DNA of 64,000 nt from Bacteroidales bacterium (GTDB taxonomy: Bacteria; Bacteroidota; Bacteroidia; Bacteroidales; P3): positions 1-64,000 of the forward strand of contig JAFTFL010000002.1 of NCBI GenBank assembly GCA_017449525.1. Reading direction: 5' to 3'. The notes beneath the pieces were generated by a model that saw nothing but the letters and a program-made list of their open reading frames with translations, ran no database searches and was not told the DNA's origin. How positions within the stretch are numbered: position 1 is the stretch's first letter; every line of letters begins with the position of its first letter. The translations under genes and the position numbers were made by a program. This document shows positions 34,879 through 45,985 of the stretch, piece by piece.

Positions 34879-36369
34879 TTACCGTGTGCCTGTCGGGGGC
34901 TGTTGTGCGATGCGAGTTTCGTATCGCTTCAGAAATTCCAGCAGTTGCCCTATGGCTATGGGTTTGTTCATTATGATACGTCGTTCTTTGTTGAGGATGA
35001 TCATGGTGGGTGCTCCGTGCACGTTGTAGGCCACCTGGTAGTCCACATTGACGTTGGCTCCGCCCACGTTGACGAAAGGTAGTTGGTGCTGGCGCACGTA
35101 GCGCTTCCACTTGTCGGTGTCGTTCGTATAGCCTACGGCGTAGACTTCAAAATTGCGAGTGCCTGCGGCGGAGAGCGAGTCGTATAGTTGCTGCAGTTCG
35201 GCGGTTTGTTGGCGGCAGTGATTGCAGTCGGGATCCCAGAACCACAGGATGATGTAGTCGTACGGTTGTCGGTGGCTGGAGTGCCAGTCGGCAGGGTCGG
35301 GCGACTGGTTGGTGTCGGCCATCCACAGTTCGGTGCCTTGCGCTCCGATGAGCGAATGGCTGAGATGTTCCACGGTGCGCCGGTGGTCCATTAGTTCGGC
35401 TCGGGTGGCCCAAGGGCAGTGGCCTTGCAGATAGTAGCGTTGGGCGAGAGCTACATAGACCTGGTCCCACCCCACCATGGTTGTGCTGCGTTTGTAGCGT
35501 AGCGTAACGAAGTCGAGGAAGTAGCGCAGCATGGTGCTATCGGTCTGTAGCGGGTCAATCAGTTGGAAGGCGTACTTGATGATGGTGTCGGCCTCGTCGT
35601 GAAACATGGCTCCAAAGAAGTAGTAGTTGGCCTTCTCAAACAGATGAGGTGTGTAGATGAGGCTGTGGTCCGAGAGGTCTACACTATCCCAGTAGTGCTG
35701 AAGATATTGGCTGTGGCTCCATGTCTTGGCCTCTGTGTCGCTGAGTGTCGCGGGGGAATTGACCTGCGGCTCGTGGCTGAAGCGGCTGGTGAGCTTGAAG
35801 AAGTACTGCTTGCGGTGCTGGGCAAACATCTTCTGCTCGGTCTGCCGCATGCGCTCGTTCAGTCGGTCCATGTCGGCTTGCAGTTGGGCTTTTGTGGTGG
35901 GGTTGGCCTTTTTGACAGCCTCTTTCAAGCGGTTGCTTTCGGCGCGCGCCTCGTCCAGTTGGGCTATGTAGTGCTGCATGTCGGCATTGCTCTTTGAACC
36001 GCTCACTTTGATGTGGGCGGCTCGCATCGTGGAATCGAGGTTGAGGGTGAAGCGTTGCGAGTCGTCAATCACCACGTCAAGCAGACGCTTTTTGCGGCTG
36101 TCAAGCAGCGAGAAGATGCCCTGGGGCAACAGTTTTTTGCCGGAGAATGTGAACTCTTTGCCCGATGGGTCAAGGCGAGCACTGTCCACCGTGATGAAGT
36201 TGTTGCGGAAGGGGCGTGCCAAATAATACACGTCGCCGTGCAGGGGCTGAGCCGAGCGGAAACTGATGCGGTAGGCTTGGGCATCGACGTGTGCTGTGGG
36301 ACCCACGAGCAGGGTGGTTACCAGCGTTGCCAGTGCGGCGAGGTGCAGACCGAAGGTGTTTCTTTTCAT
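34879..36369 (-). CDS. Secreted thioredoxin-like protein with N-terminal DUF4369-type domain
   Basis: From ATG 36369, a signal peptide (about 30 residues) precedes a beta-rich DUF4369-like region (FITVDSARLDPSGKEFTFSGK), a coiled-coil middle (about 150-200), a DUF5106-like helical part, and a C-terminal thioredoxin fold with CNHC at residues 382-385 and a cis-Pro segment VHGAPTMIIL. Such proteins are periplasmic or outer-membrane-facing oxidoreductases in Bacteroidota. An in-frame upstream ATG reads through intergenic palindromes and is rejected. It precedes tpiA by 45 nt. Confidence 0.85.
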   Translation of the reverse strand: MKRNTFGLHLAALATLVTTLLVGPTAHVDAQAYRISFRSAQPLHGDVYYLARPFRNNFITVDSARLDPSGKEFTFSGKKLLPQGIFSLLDSRKKRLLDVVIDDSQRFTLNLDSTMRAAHIKVSGSKSNADMQHYIAQLDEARAESNRLKEAVKKANPTTKAQLQADMDRLNERMRQTEQKMFAQHRKQYFFKLTSRFSHEPQVNSPATLSDTEAKTWSHSQYLQHYWDSVDLSDHSLIYTPHLFEKANYYFFGAMFHDEADTIIKYAFQLIDPLQTDSTMLRYFLDFVTLRYKRSTTMVGWDQVYVALAQRYYLQGHCPWATRAELMDHRRTVEHLSHSLIGAQGTELWMADTNQSPDPADWHSSHRQPYDYIILWFWDPDCNHCRQQTAELQQLYDSLSAAGTRNFEVYAVGYTNDTDKWKRYVRQHQLPFVNVGGANVNVDYQVAYNVHGAPTMIILNKERRIIMNKPIAIGQLLEFLKRYETRIAQQPPTGTR

Positions 36370-36432
36370 GTCCGCGTGCAATAACTCATGTGCTTGCTTT
36401 TTATTATGCTGCTGTTGGCTTTTTGCCCTTGT

Positions 36433-36574
36433 GGCGTACGACATCGGGGGGCATGCGCTACGGCGGGAGGGCGTGTGTCGTACGGTGCCTGCCGTCGTCA
36501 ACAGCATGGTTGGCGCAAAGATAGGGGAGAAGAGGCTTCTATGCTGTTCGGCACATCCTCCTATGGCGTACGAC
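36433..36574. repeat. GYCGTACGRC palindromes in the thioredoxin-like/topA divergent region
   Basis: Near copies GGCGTACGAC lie at 36433-36442 and 36565-36574, both followed by ATCGG, and GTCGTACGGT is at 36477-36486. Two of them fall between the minus-strand promoter and the start codon, the third just upstream of the promoter. Confidence 0.7.
36516..36523 (-). promoter_or_regulatory. -7 box for the thioredoxin-like/tpiA genes
   Basis: CAAAGATA on the plus strand reads TATCTTTG on the minus strand, with GCGCC after it. The leader to ATG 36369 would be about 140 nt and contains two palindrome copies. Confidence 0.6.
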
Positions 36575-36868
36575 ATCGGCACTTCTATTCAGAAAAAGAA
36601 GGGGAAAAGCAGGTGGAAAAAAGACGAAGCCGAGCGACCTCGCCACAACAGGAATACAACGCGCGTAGGGCGTGGTTTATTGTGCTGGGGTGCATCAGGC
36701 TGTGGTGCTGTGGCACTGAGCGCTGAGGGCTTGGAGGGGCTACACCTTAATATGTATAGCCTCAAAATTGCGCGGCTCGCAGCTCGCCAGACTGCTGGTG
36801 TGCATTCTGCAAACAGGTAGATGTAAGCTGGTTGGCCTTTTTTTGAGCCCCGTTAGCAGATATTGTTA

Positions 36869-36876
36869 TATCTTTG
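36869..36876 (+). promoter_or_regulatory. -7 box for topA
   Basis: TATCTTTG followed by CATCC lies 108 nt before the topA ATG. A T-rich run with TTTG near 36840 lies upstream at a slightly long spacing. Confidence 0.6.
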
Positions 36877-36983
36877 CATCCGCGTTGTTGACGACTGAGG
36901 TGTCACGCCAGTGTGCTCTGCCTCCTGCGGTCGCTCTTGCACGCATACAACAGAACCAACACCTACGCATACAGAGGATATAC

Positions 36984-39335
36984 ATGAGAAACTTAGTCAT
37001 CGTAGAGTCTCCGGCCAAGGCCAAGACCATCGAGAAATTTCTGGGGAAGGATTACGAGGTAACATCAAGCTATGGCCACATCCGCGACCTTGAGAAGAAA
37101 ATGCTTGGCATTGACACCGAGCACAATTACGAACCGAACTACCGCATCACCGACGATAAGCAAAAACTCGTTGCGGATCTGAAGAAGGCCGCTTCGAAAG
37201 TCGATATGGTGTGGCTCGCATCCGATGAGGACCGCGAAGGAGAGGCTATATCGTGGCACCTGAAAGAAACCCTCAATCTCGTTCCAGAAAAGACCAAGCG
37301 CATTGTATTTAATGAGATTACGAAGACGGCCATCCTCAATGCTATTGCTAATCCGCGCGACATCGACATGAACCTCGTTGATGCGCAGCAAGCACGCCGT
37401 GTGCTGGACCGCCTGGTGGGCTACGAAATTAGTCCCATACTGTGGAGCAAGATAAAGCCGTCGCTCAGCGCAGGCCGAGTGCAGTCGGTGGCAGTGCGTC
37501 TCATTGTGGAGCGCGAGGGCGAGATACGCAACTTTGTGTCGACGAGCAACTACAAGGTAACGGCCTATCTTCACGTGGGAGGGCGCACTATTGCGGCCGA
37601 GTTGTCGCGCCGCTTCGACAACGAGGAGGAGGTGGCAGCCTTTCTTGCCCAATTGAAAGGTGCATCCTACACGGTGGACAAGGTGGAGACCAAGCCCATG
37701 CGTCGCACACCCGCACCTCCGTTCACCACTTCCACTCTGCAACAAGAAGCGAGCCGCAAGTTAGGCTACTCGGTGGCACGCACGATGCAGATAGCCCAGC
37801 AGCTGTACGAATCAGGATACATCACCTACATGCGTACAGACTCGACCAACCTCAGTACGTTTGCGCTGGCTATGGCCAAGAGCACCATAGAGGAAACCTA
37901 TGGCTCGCGCTACGCCAAGACCCGTCAATATGCCACCCACATCAAGGGCGCACAGGAGGCTCACGAAGCCATTCGACCCACCGACATGAGGAATGCCACC
38001 ATTGAGGCCGACGCTTCCATGCGTCGTCTCTATGAGCTGATATGGAAACGCACTGTGGCATCGCAGATGAGCGATGCCGAGTTGGAGAAGACTACCGTTG
38101 AGATTTCGGCTTCGACCGTAGGCGAACGCTTTGTATGCACAGGCGAACAGATGCTCTTTGACGGCTTCTTGAAGGTCTATTTTGAGTCGACCGACGACGA
38201 GGCAGACAACCCCACACCCGACATCAGAATGCTGCCCACAATGGCTACTGGTACGACGCTTGAGGTGGAGCAGGTGAAAGCCGTGCAGCATTTCTCGCAG
38301 CATCCGCCCCGCTACACCGAGGCCAGCCTCGTCAAAAAGCTGGAAGACCTTGGCATTGGTCGTCCGTCGACCTATGCGCCGACCATCTCCACTATACTGA
38401 AACGTGAATATGTGAGCAAGGAAGACCGTGAGGCACATGAGGTGGAAGTCGTAAGCCTGACGCTCTTGCCCACAGGAGAACTGCAACGCAACATCAACCG
38501 CGAGCTGATGGGTCATGAAAAGGGGAAACTGGTGCCCACCGACATCGGAACCATCGTCAACAACTTTTTGATGGAACATTTCCCTGACGTGATGGACTAT
38601 AACTTTACGGCCAAAGTAGAGAAGGACTTCGACGACATTGCCACTGGTCAAAAGGAATGGCGCTCGGTGATTGACCAATTCTACCGTCCGTTCCACAATA
38701 ATGTGCTTCAGACCCAAACCAATTCAAAGCGCAGCAGTGGGGAACGCAAACTTGGGGTGGACCCTGCAAGTGGCAAACCCGTATTTGCCAAGATTGGCCG
38801 CTATGGTGCATTAGTGCAGATAGGCGACACCGCAAGCGATGAGAAACCACGCTTTGCATCACTCCAGAAAGGACAAAGTATTGAGACCATCACACTCGAG
38901 GAGGCCTTGGGCCTCTTTGCGTTGCCACGCACGCTGGGCGAGTATGAGGGCAAGGAAGTGGTGGTGTCGGCTGGACGCTTTGGGCCGTATGTGCGCCACG
39001 ACGACAAGTTCTACTCGCTTTCCAAGAACGATGACCCCTACGTCATCACGCTTGAGCGAGCTGTGGAGCTCATTGTCTACAAACGTCATGCGAACGAGGA
39101 GCGCCAACGCATTAGGGACATGTACCCAATCACCATCGGCAAGTATGAAGACAGCGAAGTGGTGGCCAACATAGGACGTTTTGGTCCCTATCTGACCTAC
39201 AAGGAAGAGAACTACCGGCTTCCGAAGACGCTGCAAGACCCCACCAAACTGACGCTCGTGGAGGCCGTGGACATCATTCGATCCTCCAAAGAGAAGAAAA
39301 AGAAGCCCTCATCGCGTAGCCGCTCCAAAGCGTAG
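36984..39335 (+). CDS. topA: DNA topoisomerase I
   Basis: This type IA enzyme relaxes negative supercoils. ATG 36984 is chosen because the Toprim domain begins at once (RNLVIVESPAKAKTIEKFLG); the frame is open further upstream but crosses the promoter. Metal-binding acidic residues are in ASDEDREGE (about 79-87). The active-site tyrosine is Tyr282 in YITYMRTDS. The C-terminal third has repeats of the GRFGPYV/GRYGALV type and no classical zinc cysteines. The 783-residue protein is followed by dprA after 183 nt. Confidence 0.96.
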   Translation: MRNLVIVESPAKAKTIEKFLGKDYEVTSSYGHIRDLEKKMLGIDTEHNYEPNYRITDDKQKLVADLKKAASKVDMVWLASDEDREGEAISWHLKETLNLVPEKTKRIVFNEITKTAILNAIANPRDIDMNLVDAQQARRVLDRLVGYEISPILWSKIKPSLSAGRVQSVAVRLIVEREGEIRNFVSTSNYKVTAYLHVGGRTIAAELSRRFDNEEEVAAFLAQLKGASYTVDKVETKPMRRTPAPPFTTSTLQQEASRKLGYSVARTMQIAQQLYESGYITYMRTDSTNLSTFALAMAKSTIEETYGSRYAKTRQYATHIKGAQEAHEAIRPTDMRNATIEADASMRRLYELIWKRTVASQMSDAELEKTTVEISASTVGERFVCTGEQMLFDGFLKVYFESTDDEADNPTPDIRMLPTMATGTTLEVEQVKAVQHFSQHPPRYTEASLVKKLEDLGIGRPSTYAPTISTILKREYVSKEDREAHEVEVVSLTLLPTGELQRNINRELMGHEKGKLVPTDIGTIVNNFLMEHFPDVMDYNFTAKVEKDFDDIATGQKEWRSVIDQFYRPFHNNVLQTQTNSKRSSGERKLGVDPASGKPVFAKIGRYGALVQIGDTASDEKPRFASLQKGQSIETITLEEALGLFALPRTLGEYEGKEVVVSAGRFGPYVRHDDKFYSLSKNDDPYVITLERAVELIVYKRHANEERQRIRDMYPITIGKYEDSEVVANIGRFGPYLTYKEENYRLPKTLQDPTKLTLVEAVDIIRSSKEKKKKPSSRSRSKA

Positions 39336-39518
39336 TGCACTTCGGCTCCAAGTCCAAGAAGAGGGCAGTGGGGAGTGTTGGATGAGTACTATAATATATT
39401 AAGGTGTAGTTACCCTCGCCAACAGGTGCTGCAGAAGTGCCCACGAAGGAGAGGAAAGTTTGCACGGTAGTGAGGATGCTGAGACCATGAGGAGTAGACA
39501 TCACCTAAGGGCGCGACG

Positions 39519-40622
39519 ATGAACGATGATACCTTGTATGCCGTGGCTCTCAATATGCTGCCACACGTGGGAGCTACTTCAGCACGACTGCTGATGGGCT
39601 TCTATAGGACGGCCAAAGAAGTGTTCTCTCTATCTCGTGGCGAACTGAACCGTATCTTTGGGAAGCGCGACGATGTGATAGAGGCCATAGCGAATGGGGA
39701 GGTACTGCGCAGAGCCGAAGCAGAACTGCAGTTTGCCGAGAAGAAACATATACGAGTGCTCTTGCATAGTGATGACGACTTCCCGCGCCGACTCAATGAG
39801 GACGATTGTGTGGATGCCCCCACGGTATTGTTCTATGCGGGCAAGGCCAACCTCAACGCCACACGTGCGTTGGCGGTGGTAGGCACAAGGAAAGCAACCT
39901 CGTATGGGCAGGACGTAGTGGCTCGGCTGTTGGCTGATTTGGCCAAAGAAGAAGTGCTTGTCGTCAGCGGCCTTGCGCTTGGCATCGATACGTGCGCGCA
40001 CACCTTCTCAATGAAGAACGGCTTGCCCACGGTGGCAGTGGTGGCTCATGGATTGGATCGTATATACCCTCCGCTCAACCGCAACCTTGCCGCCCGTATG
40101 CTCCAAGAAGATGCAGGCATCATCACCGAATATCCGTCGGGAACCCCCATCAGTCCAGGTCAGTTTCCAGCACGCAACCGCATCATTGCCGGTATGGTGG
40201 ATGGGGTACTTGTGGTTGAGGCATCGGCCACAGGCGGTGCGCTAATAACGGCCAACCTCGCCGCAGGCTACCATCGCGAAGTACTGGCCGTGCCAGGTAG
40301 GATAGGCGACAAATACTCGGAAGGCTGCAATCGTATCATAGCAAACAGTAAGGCACTGCTGGTGGAATCGGGCGACGATGTGCTGCATGCCCTGGGTTGG
40401 GAGCGACGCTCCACAAGAGTTCAACAGCAGAAACTCCCCTTGCAGTTATCGGCCGACGAGGAGAAAATCATGGCTGTGCTGCGCGGCCAAGACGAGGTTA
40501 CAATGAATGAAATTATAGCAAAAAGTGGGCTTCCCATAGCCACTCTGTCCTCCTTGCTTTTCGAATTAGAACTAAAATCGCTTTGCCGTTGTTTGCCAGG
40601 ACGCAAGTACAAGATGTTATGA
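39519..40622 (+). CDS. dprA: DNA processing protein DprA
   Basis: DprA loads RecA on incoming single-stranded DNA during transformation. The 367-residue protein has an N-terminal SAM/HhH-like region (LPHVGATSARLLMGFY), the Rossmann core (VVGTRKATSYG; VSGLALGIDTCAH; FPARNRIIAGM; VPGRIGDKYSEGCN) and a C-terminal winged-helix region. It overlaps nothing and stands between topA and atpD. Its presence alone does not show that the cell is competent. Confidence 0.95.
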   Translation: MNDDTLYAVALNMLPHVGATSARLLMGFYRTAKEVFSLSRGELNRIFGKRDDVIEAIANGEVLRRAEAELQFAEKKHIRVLLHSDDDFPRRLNEDDCVDAPTVLFYAGKANLNATRALAVVGTRKATSYGQDVVARLLADLAKEEVLVVSGLALGIDTCAHTFSMKNGLPTVAVVAHGLDRIYPPLNRNLAARMLQEDAGIITEYPSGTPISPGQFPARNRIIAGMVDGVLVVEASATGGALITANLAAGYHREVLAVPGRIGDKYSEGCNRIIANSKALLVESGDDVLHALGWERRSTRVQQQKLPLQLSADEEKIMAVLRGQDEVTMNEIIAKSGLPIATLSSLLFELELKSLCRCLPGRKYKML

Positions 40623-40736
40623 ATTAGGAATGTACTTGAAGTGTGTATAAATATTTGCTGCGCACAGCAGTCGGTATACATATATTTTTTGTAATTTCGC
40701 GTCGGAAAAGTCGCACGACCGAGTTGACAACATTAA

Positions 40737-42266
<1,530 letters not shown>

Positions 42267-42290
42267 TCTGCACAGCACAACACTGCGACC

Positions 42291-42524
42291 ATGAACGTAC
42301 GAATCATTAAGCCCGACTCCACTTTGTACGAAGGTGATGCAAGACTGGTACAGTTGCCTGGAACAGACGGACTGTTTGAACTTATGGAGAACCACGCACC
42401 TATCATAGCTTCGCTGCGACAGGGCGTGATACGTATTGTGGCGGAGGCGGGGGAGAAAGTGTTTCCTGTCAATGCAGGGGTATTGAAGGGTCAACAGAAT
42501 GATATTTTAATCTTAATTCAGTAA
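42291..42524 (+). CDS. atpC: F1F0 ATP synthase subunit epsilon, short form
   Basis: The 77 residues cover only the N-terminal beta-sandwich of epsilon (VRIIKPDSTLYEGDARLVQLPGTDGLFELMENHAP). The C-terminal two-helix inhibitory domain of longer epsilon subunits (about 130 residues) is absent, as in other Bacteroidota. It links gamma to the c-ring. A strong terminator follows directly, so atpD-atpC ends as its own unit. Confidence 0.92.
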   Translation: MNVRIIKPDSTLYEGDARLVQLPGTDGLFELMENHAPIIASLRQGVIRIVAEAGEKVFPVNAGVLKGQQNDILILIQ

Positions 42525-42537
42525 CTATTTTCAGCCG

Positions 42538-42572
42538 AAAGCCCCGAAGTATGAACTAAGGGGCTTTTTTTG
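42538..42572 (+). terminator. Intrinsic terminator after atpC
   Basis: AAAGCCCC (42538-42545) pairs with GGGGCTTT (42560-42567), then a T-run. It separates atpDC from hppA. Confidence 0.9.
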
Positions 42573-42699
42573 ACAATGCACTAATCGCTGGACTTTATAA
42601 ATTATAGGTGTTGGAAGTAAAAATGACTGCACTTGATATTAAGGATAACAGTACTTGTCTGTAAGAAGTAAGCAATAAAACAATCAATAGAAAAAGCGT

Positions 42700-45120
42700 A
42701 TGACAAAGAAAAGATTTTTGTTGATGTTGGGGGCTCTGATGCCTGTGTTGGCGCAGGCGCAGAGCGAAGCAGAACTGGCTATGCCCTCGAACTTCCATAG
42801 CGAGCCGATAACGAAGTTGCTCTATTGGGGCTTCTTGGTTGTGGCTGTTGGACTGCTGTTTGGATTCTATCAGTTCAGGAAGATCAGAAATCTGAAAGCA
42901 CACAAATCAATGCTGGAGATAGGTAATGTGATATTCAAGACCTGCGCTACTTATCTGAAACAGCAAGGAAAATTCTTGTTCATCCTTTTCATCTTTGTGG
43001 GCGCTGCTGTTGCCTTGTACTTTGGCCTGTTGTCGCACATGAGTGGCGGCGCTGTGGCACTGGTGCTTGGATGGACAATTATAGGTATATTGGGTTCGTA
43101 CGGTGTGGCTTGGTTTGGCGTGCGGATGAATACGTATGCCAACTCGCGCATGGCCTTTGCGTCGTTGCGTCGCCGCCCACTTGACCTTCTCAACATCCCG
43201 TTGCGTGCAGGTATGAGCATCGGCATTATCTTGATTTGCGTGGAACTTGTCCTGATGCTTGTTATCCTACTCTTTATGCCTGAGGAGTTGGCAGGCAGCT
43301 GCTTCATAGGCTTTGCCATTGGCGAAAGTTTAGGTGCCAGTGCGCTCCGCATCGCTGGAGGCATCTTTACCAAGATTGCTGATATAGGGAGTGACCTCAT
43401 GAAGGTGGTGTTCAAGATAGGCGAAGATGATCCACGTAACCCTGGTGTCATTGCAGATTGTACTGGCGATAACGCCGGCGACAGCATTGGACCCACTGCG
43501 GATGGATTCGAAACTTACGGCGTTACGGGTGTTGCGCTCGTGAGCTTCATACTTTTGGCTGTACCACAGCAATACCAAGTCCCTTTGCTCGTATGGATTT
43601 TTGTGATGCGTATTTTGGGTATTGTTGCATCGGTGCTGGCCTATTATATTAATGGTGCAATGGCTAAGGCCAAGTATGGCAAGGCTGATGACATTGACTT
43701 CGAAAAGCCATTGACCAGTCTTGTTTGGATAACTTCTGTGCTGAGTATCTGTGGCACCTTCTTGGCAAGTTACTTCATGCTCAAGAATGCGCTACCAGGC
43801 AATACTTGGCTTGCTCTTTCTATCATCATCAGCTGTGGCACGTTGGGTGCAGCCTTGATACCCGAATTGACTAAAGTTTTCACGTCTCCAACCTCCAAGC
43901 ATGTGGGCGAAGTCGTAACGGCTTCAGATCAGGGAGGGGCATCTCTTAACATTCTTTCTGGTCTGGTGGCAGGTAATTTTAGTGCATTTTGGACTGGACT
44001 GGTGTTCTTTGTTCTGATGCTGATTGCTTACATGGCATGCGAAGGCTTCGGGCTCGGTGATGTCTTTGTGATGTACCCATCCATCTTCGCTTTTGGCTTG
44101 GTGGCATTCGGTATGTTGGGCATGGGCCCTGTAACCATTGCTGTTGACAGCTACGGCCCTGTTACCGACAATGCGCAGTCGGTCTACGAATTGTCGCTTA
44201 TTGAGGACGATGTGGAGAAAACCTCCAGTGAAGTGCAGGATGAGTTCGGCTTCACACCCGACTTTGAAAAAGCGAAGTACTATCTTGAGGCAAATGATGG
44301 AGCAGGTAACACGTTCAAGGCAACCTCCAAGCCTGTGCTGATTGGTACGGCTGTGGTAGGCGCTACGACCATGATATTCTCACTCATTCTGATGATTAGG
44401 AATACGCTCGGCGTAGACCCAGAGAACTTGTTGAATTTGGTGAATCCTTACTCCATATTGGGATTTATACTTGGTGGTTGTGTCATATACTGGTTTACGG
44501 GAGCTTCCATGCAGGCCGTTACGACGGGCGCCAACCGTGCTGTTGAGTACATTAAAGGCAACATTAAGTTGGATGCTAATGCACCGAAGAAGGCCGACAC
44601 GGAGAAGTCTCAGGAGGTGGTACGCATTTGTACAACCTATGCGCAGCGCGGCATGATCAACATCTTCATCGCTATATTCTGTTTCGCTCTGGGCATCGCC
44701 TGTCTTTCTTCTCCTGCAGGATTTGGCAGCGGAGGCTGGGGTGGAGAAAAGGCCCTGTGCTTGTTCATCAGTTATTTGATTTCTATAGCAGTGTTTGGTT
44801 TATTCCAGGCTATGTTCATGGCAAATGCAGGCGGCGCATGGGATAATGCTAAGAAAGTGGTTGAAGTTGACTTGAAAGCTAAGGGAACATCCCTGCATGA
44901 TGCCAGCGTTGTTGGTGATACAGTGGGCGATCCATTCAAGGATACCTCGTCGGTGGCTCTGAACCCCATTATCAAGTTTACCACGCTGTTTGGTGTACTT
45001 GCCATGGAGATTGCTATCAGCGATAGTTTTAAGAATGTGGCTCCCTACGTGGGTATTGCCTTCGTTCTCGTTGCTCTCTATTTTGTCTACCGTTCGTTCT
45101 ACAAAATGAGAATCAAGTAG
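42700..45120 (+). CDS. hppA: Membrane-bound proton/sodium-translocating pyrophosphatase
   Basis: This enzyme couples pyrophosphate hydrolysis to cation pumping across the inner membrane. The 806-residue protein has about 16 hydrophobic segments. Substrate-site motifs are EDDPRNPGVIAD, GDNAGDSIGPTADGFETYG, and late DTVGDPFKDTSSVALNPI. At the K+-dependence switch the sequence is GNTFKATSK, with Lys in the position linked to K+-independent enzymes. The ion pumped cannot be settled by eye. It begins with a signal-like segment and stands between atpC and atpB. Confidence 0.93.
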   Translation: MTKKRFLLMLGALMPVLAQAQSEAELAMPSNFHSEPITKLLYWGFLVVAVGLLFGFYQFRKIRNLKAHKSMLEIGNVIFKTCATYLKQQGKFLFILFIFVGAAVALYFGLLSHMSGGAVALVLGWTIIGILGSYGVAWFGVRMNTYANSRMAFASLRRRPLDLLNIPLRAGMSIGIILICVELVLMLVILLFMPEELAGSCFIGFAIGESLGASALRIAGGIFTKIADIGSDLMKVVFKIGEDDPRNPGVIADCTGDNAGDSIGPTADGFETYGVTGVALVSFILLAVPQQYQVPLLVWIFVMRILGIVASVLAYYINGAMAKAKYGKADDIDFEKPLTSLVWITSVLSICGTFLASYFMLKNALPGNTWLALSIIISCGTLGAALIPELTKVFTSPTSKHVGEVVTASDQGGASLNILSGLVAGNFSAFWTGLVFFVLMLIAYMACEGFGLGDVFVMYPSIFAFGLVAFGMLGMGPVTIAVDSYGPVTDNAQSVYELSLIEDDVEKTSSEVQDEFGFTPDFEKAKYYLEANDGAGNTFKATSKPVLIGTAVVGATTMIFSLILMIRNTLGVDPENLLNLVNPYSILGFILGGCVIYWFTGASMQAVTTGANRAVEYIKGNIKLDANAPKKADTEKSQEVVRICTTYAQRGMINIFIAIFCFALGIACLSSPAGFGSGGWGGEKALCLFISYLISIAVFGLFQAMFMANAGGAWDNAKKVVEVDLKAKGTSLHDASVVGDTVGDPFKDTSSVALNPIIKFTTLFGVLAMEIAISDSFKNVAPYVGIAFVLVALYFVYRSFYKMRIK

Positions 45121-45226
45121 TGAGATATCATGTTTTTAACGGTGAATTGAAATAGTCCCCACTCAATAGCGTATGATGGTTTAGATATTTCGCATCGTTG
45201 AAAAAGACATTCGAGCACAATTCTGC

Positions 45227-45258
45227 TGAGCCCCGACTTCTCATGAGGTCGGGGCTCA
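45227..45258 (+). terminator. Terminator after hppA
   Basis: TGAGCCCCGAC (45227-45237) pairs with GTCGGGGCTCA (45248-45258), followed by TTCTTTTAT. Confidence 0.85.
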
Positions 45259-45529
45259 TTCTTTTATGCGTAGATAATAGGTTCTTGAAACGCACTGCCA
45301 GCCTTTGCTTAAGAGTTTTATTTTGATACATATTATACTGGGTATTAGTTTGTTTGTGCTTCAATGATGCTCTGCTGTTAGTTGTCCGTTCATGCTCTTA
45401 TAGTACATGTTAATTATACCTATTATTCGCATGTGGATGGCCTTCGGTGGGGTGGAAGGGTCTCGTGTTGTTTAAAAACATGTTATTACTTCGTGGCGTA
45501 AGAGCGTCAATGGCATACGATTTTAATCA

Positions 45530-45537
45530 TACCTTTG
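45530..45537 (+). promoter_or_regulatory. -7 box for the small RHH-like gene
   Basis: TACCTTTG followed by CACG lies about 100 nt before the small gene at 45635. No clear TTTG at -33. Confidence 0.5.
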
Positions 45538-45634
45538 CACGTCTTTTGGACGCACGTATGAGAAAACAGGCCATAAACATGAAGGGAAACTGCCAGAGTA
45601 CTGTTCTCCCTCGGAAAAACAGCGTGAGGGTTGC

Positions 45635-45889
45635 ATGATGAGGAAGTCAAAGAAAAACAAAATGAAGCGCGTGTCGCTTTGTCTTTCGACTGCTGATGTG
45701 CGCGCTCTTGACAGTTATTCACGTGCCGTAGGTCTTCCACGAGCTATAGCTATGAGGCGTTTGTTGCATGATGGATTACAGCAGTTTATGAAGCAGTGTC
45801 CCGAAGAGATTGCGGCCAACCAGCTTGGACTATTTGATGTCTGTCAGACCGAGTTGTTCAGCGGTGTATCTGGACAGGCGCAAGAATGA
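45635..45889 (+). CDS. Small protein, probable ribbon-helix-helix type
   Basis: The 84-residue basic protein has KRVSLCLSTADVRALDSYSRAVGLPRAIAMRRLLHDGL, which looks like a short beta strand followed by two helices, as in CopG/Arc DNA-binding domains. It is a guess from pattern; no family was identified. It lies alone between hppA and atpB with its own promoter and might regulate a neighbour. There is no toxin-like gene next to it. Confidence 0.5.
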   Translation: MMRKSKKNKMKRVSLCLSTADVRALDSYSRAVGLPRAIAMRRLLHDGLQQFMKQCPEEIAANQLGLFDVCQTELFSGVSGQAQE

Positions 45890-45927
45890 ACCGCAGAGTA
45901 AATGTGATTGATGCGGTTTTTTTTATG

Positions 45928-45935
45928 TATCTTTG
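45928..45935 (+). promoter_or_regulatory. -7 box for atpB
   Basis: TATCTTTG followed by CACTTCG lies 50 nt before the atpB start, showing that atpB has its own promoter apart from atpD-atpC. Confidence 0.6.
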
Positions 45936-45985
45936 CACTTCGTTGTCAGAAGTACCCTTCTGCAATGTGAACGCATGAAAACGTC

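Noticed and set aside
36370..36582. An upstream start for the thioredoxin-like gene
   Set aside because: It would translate the promoter and two intergenic palindromes and would hide the signal peptide.
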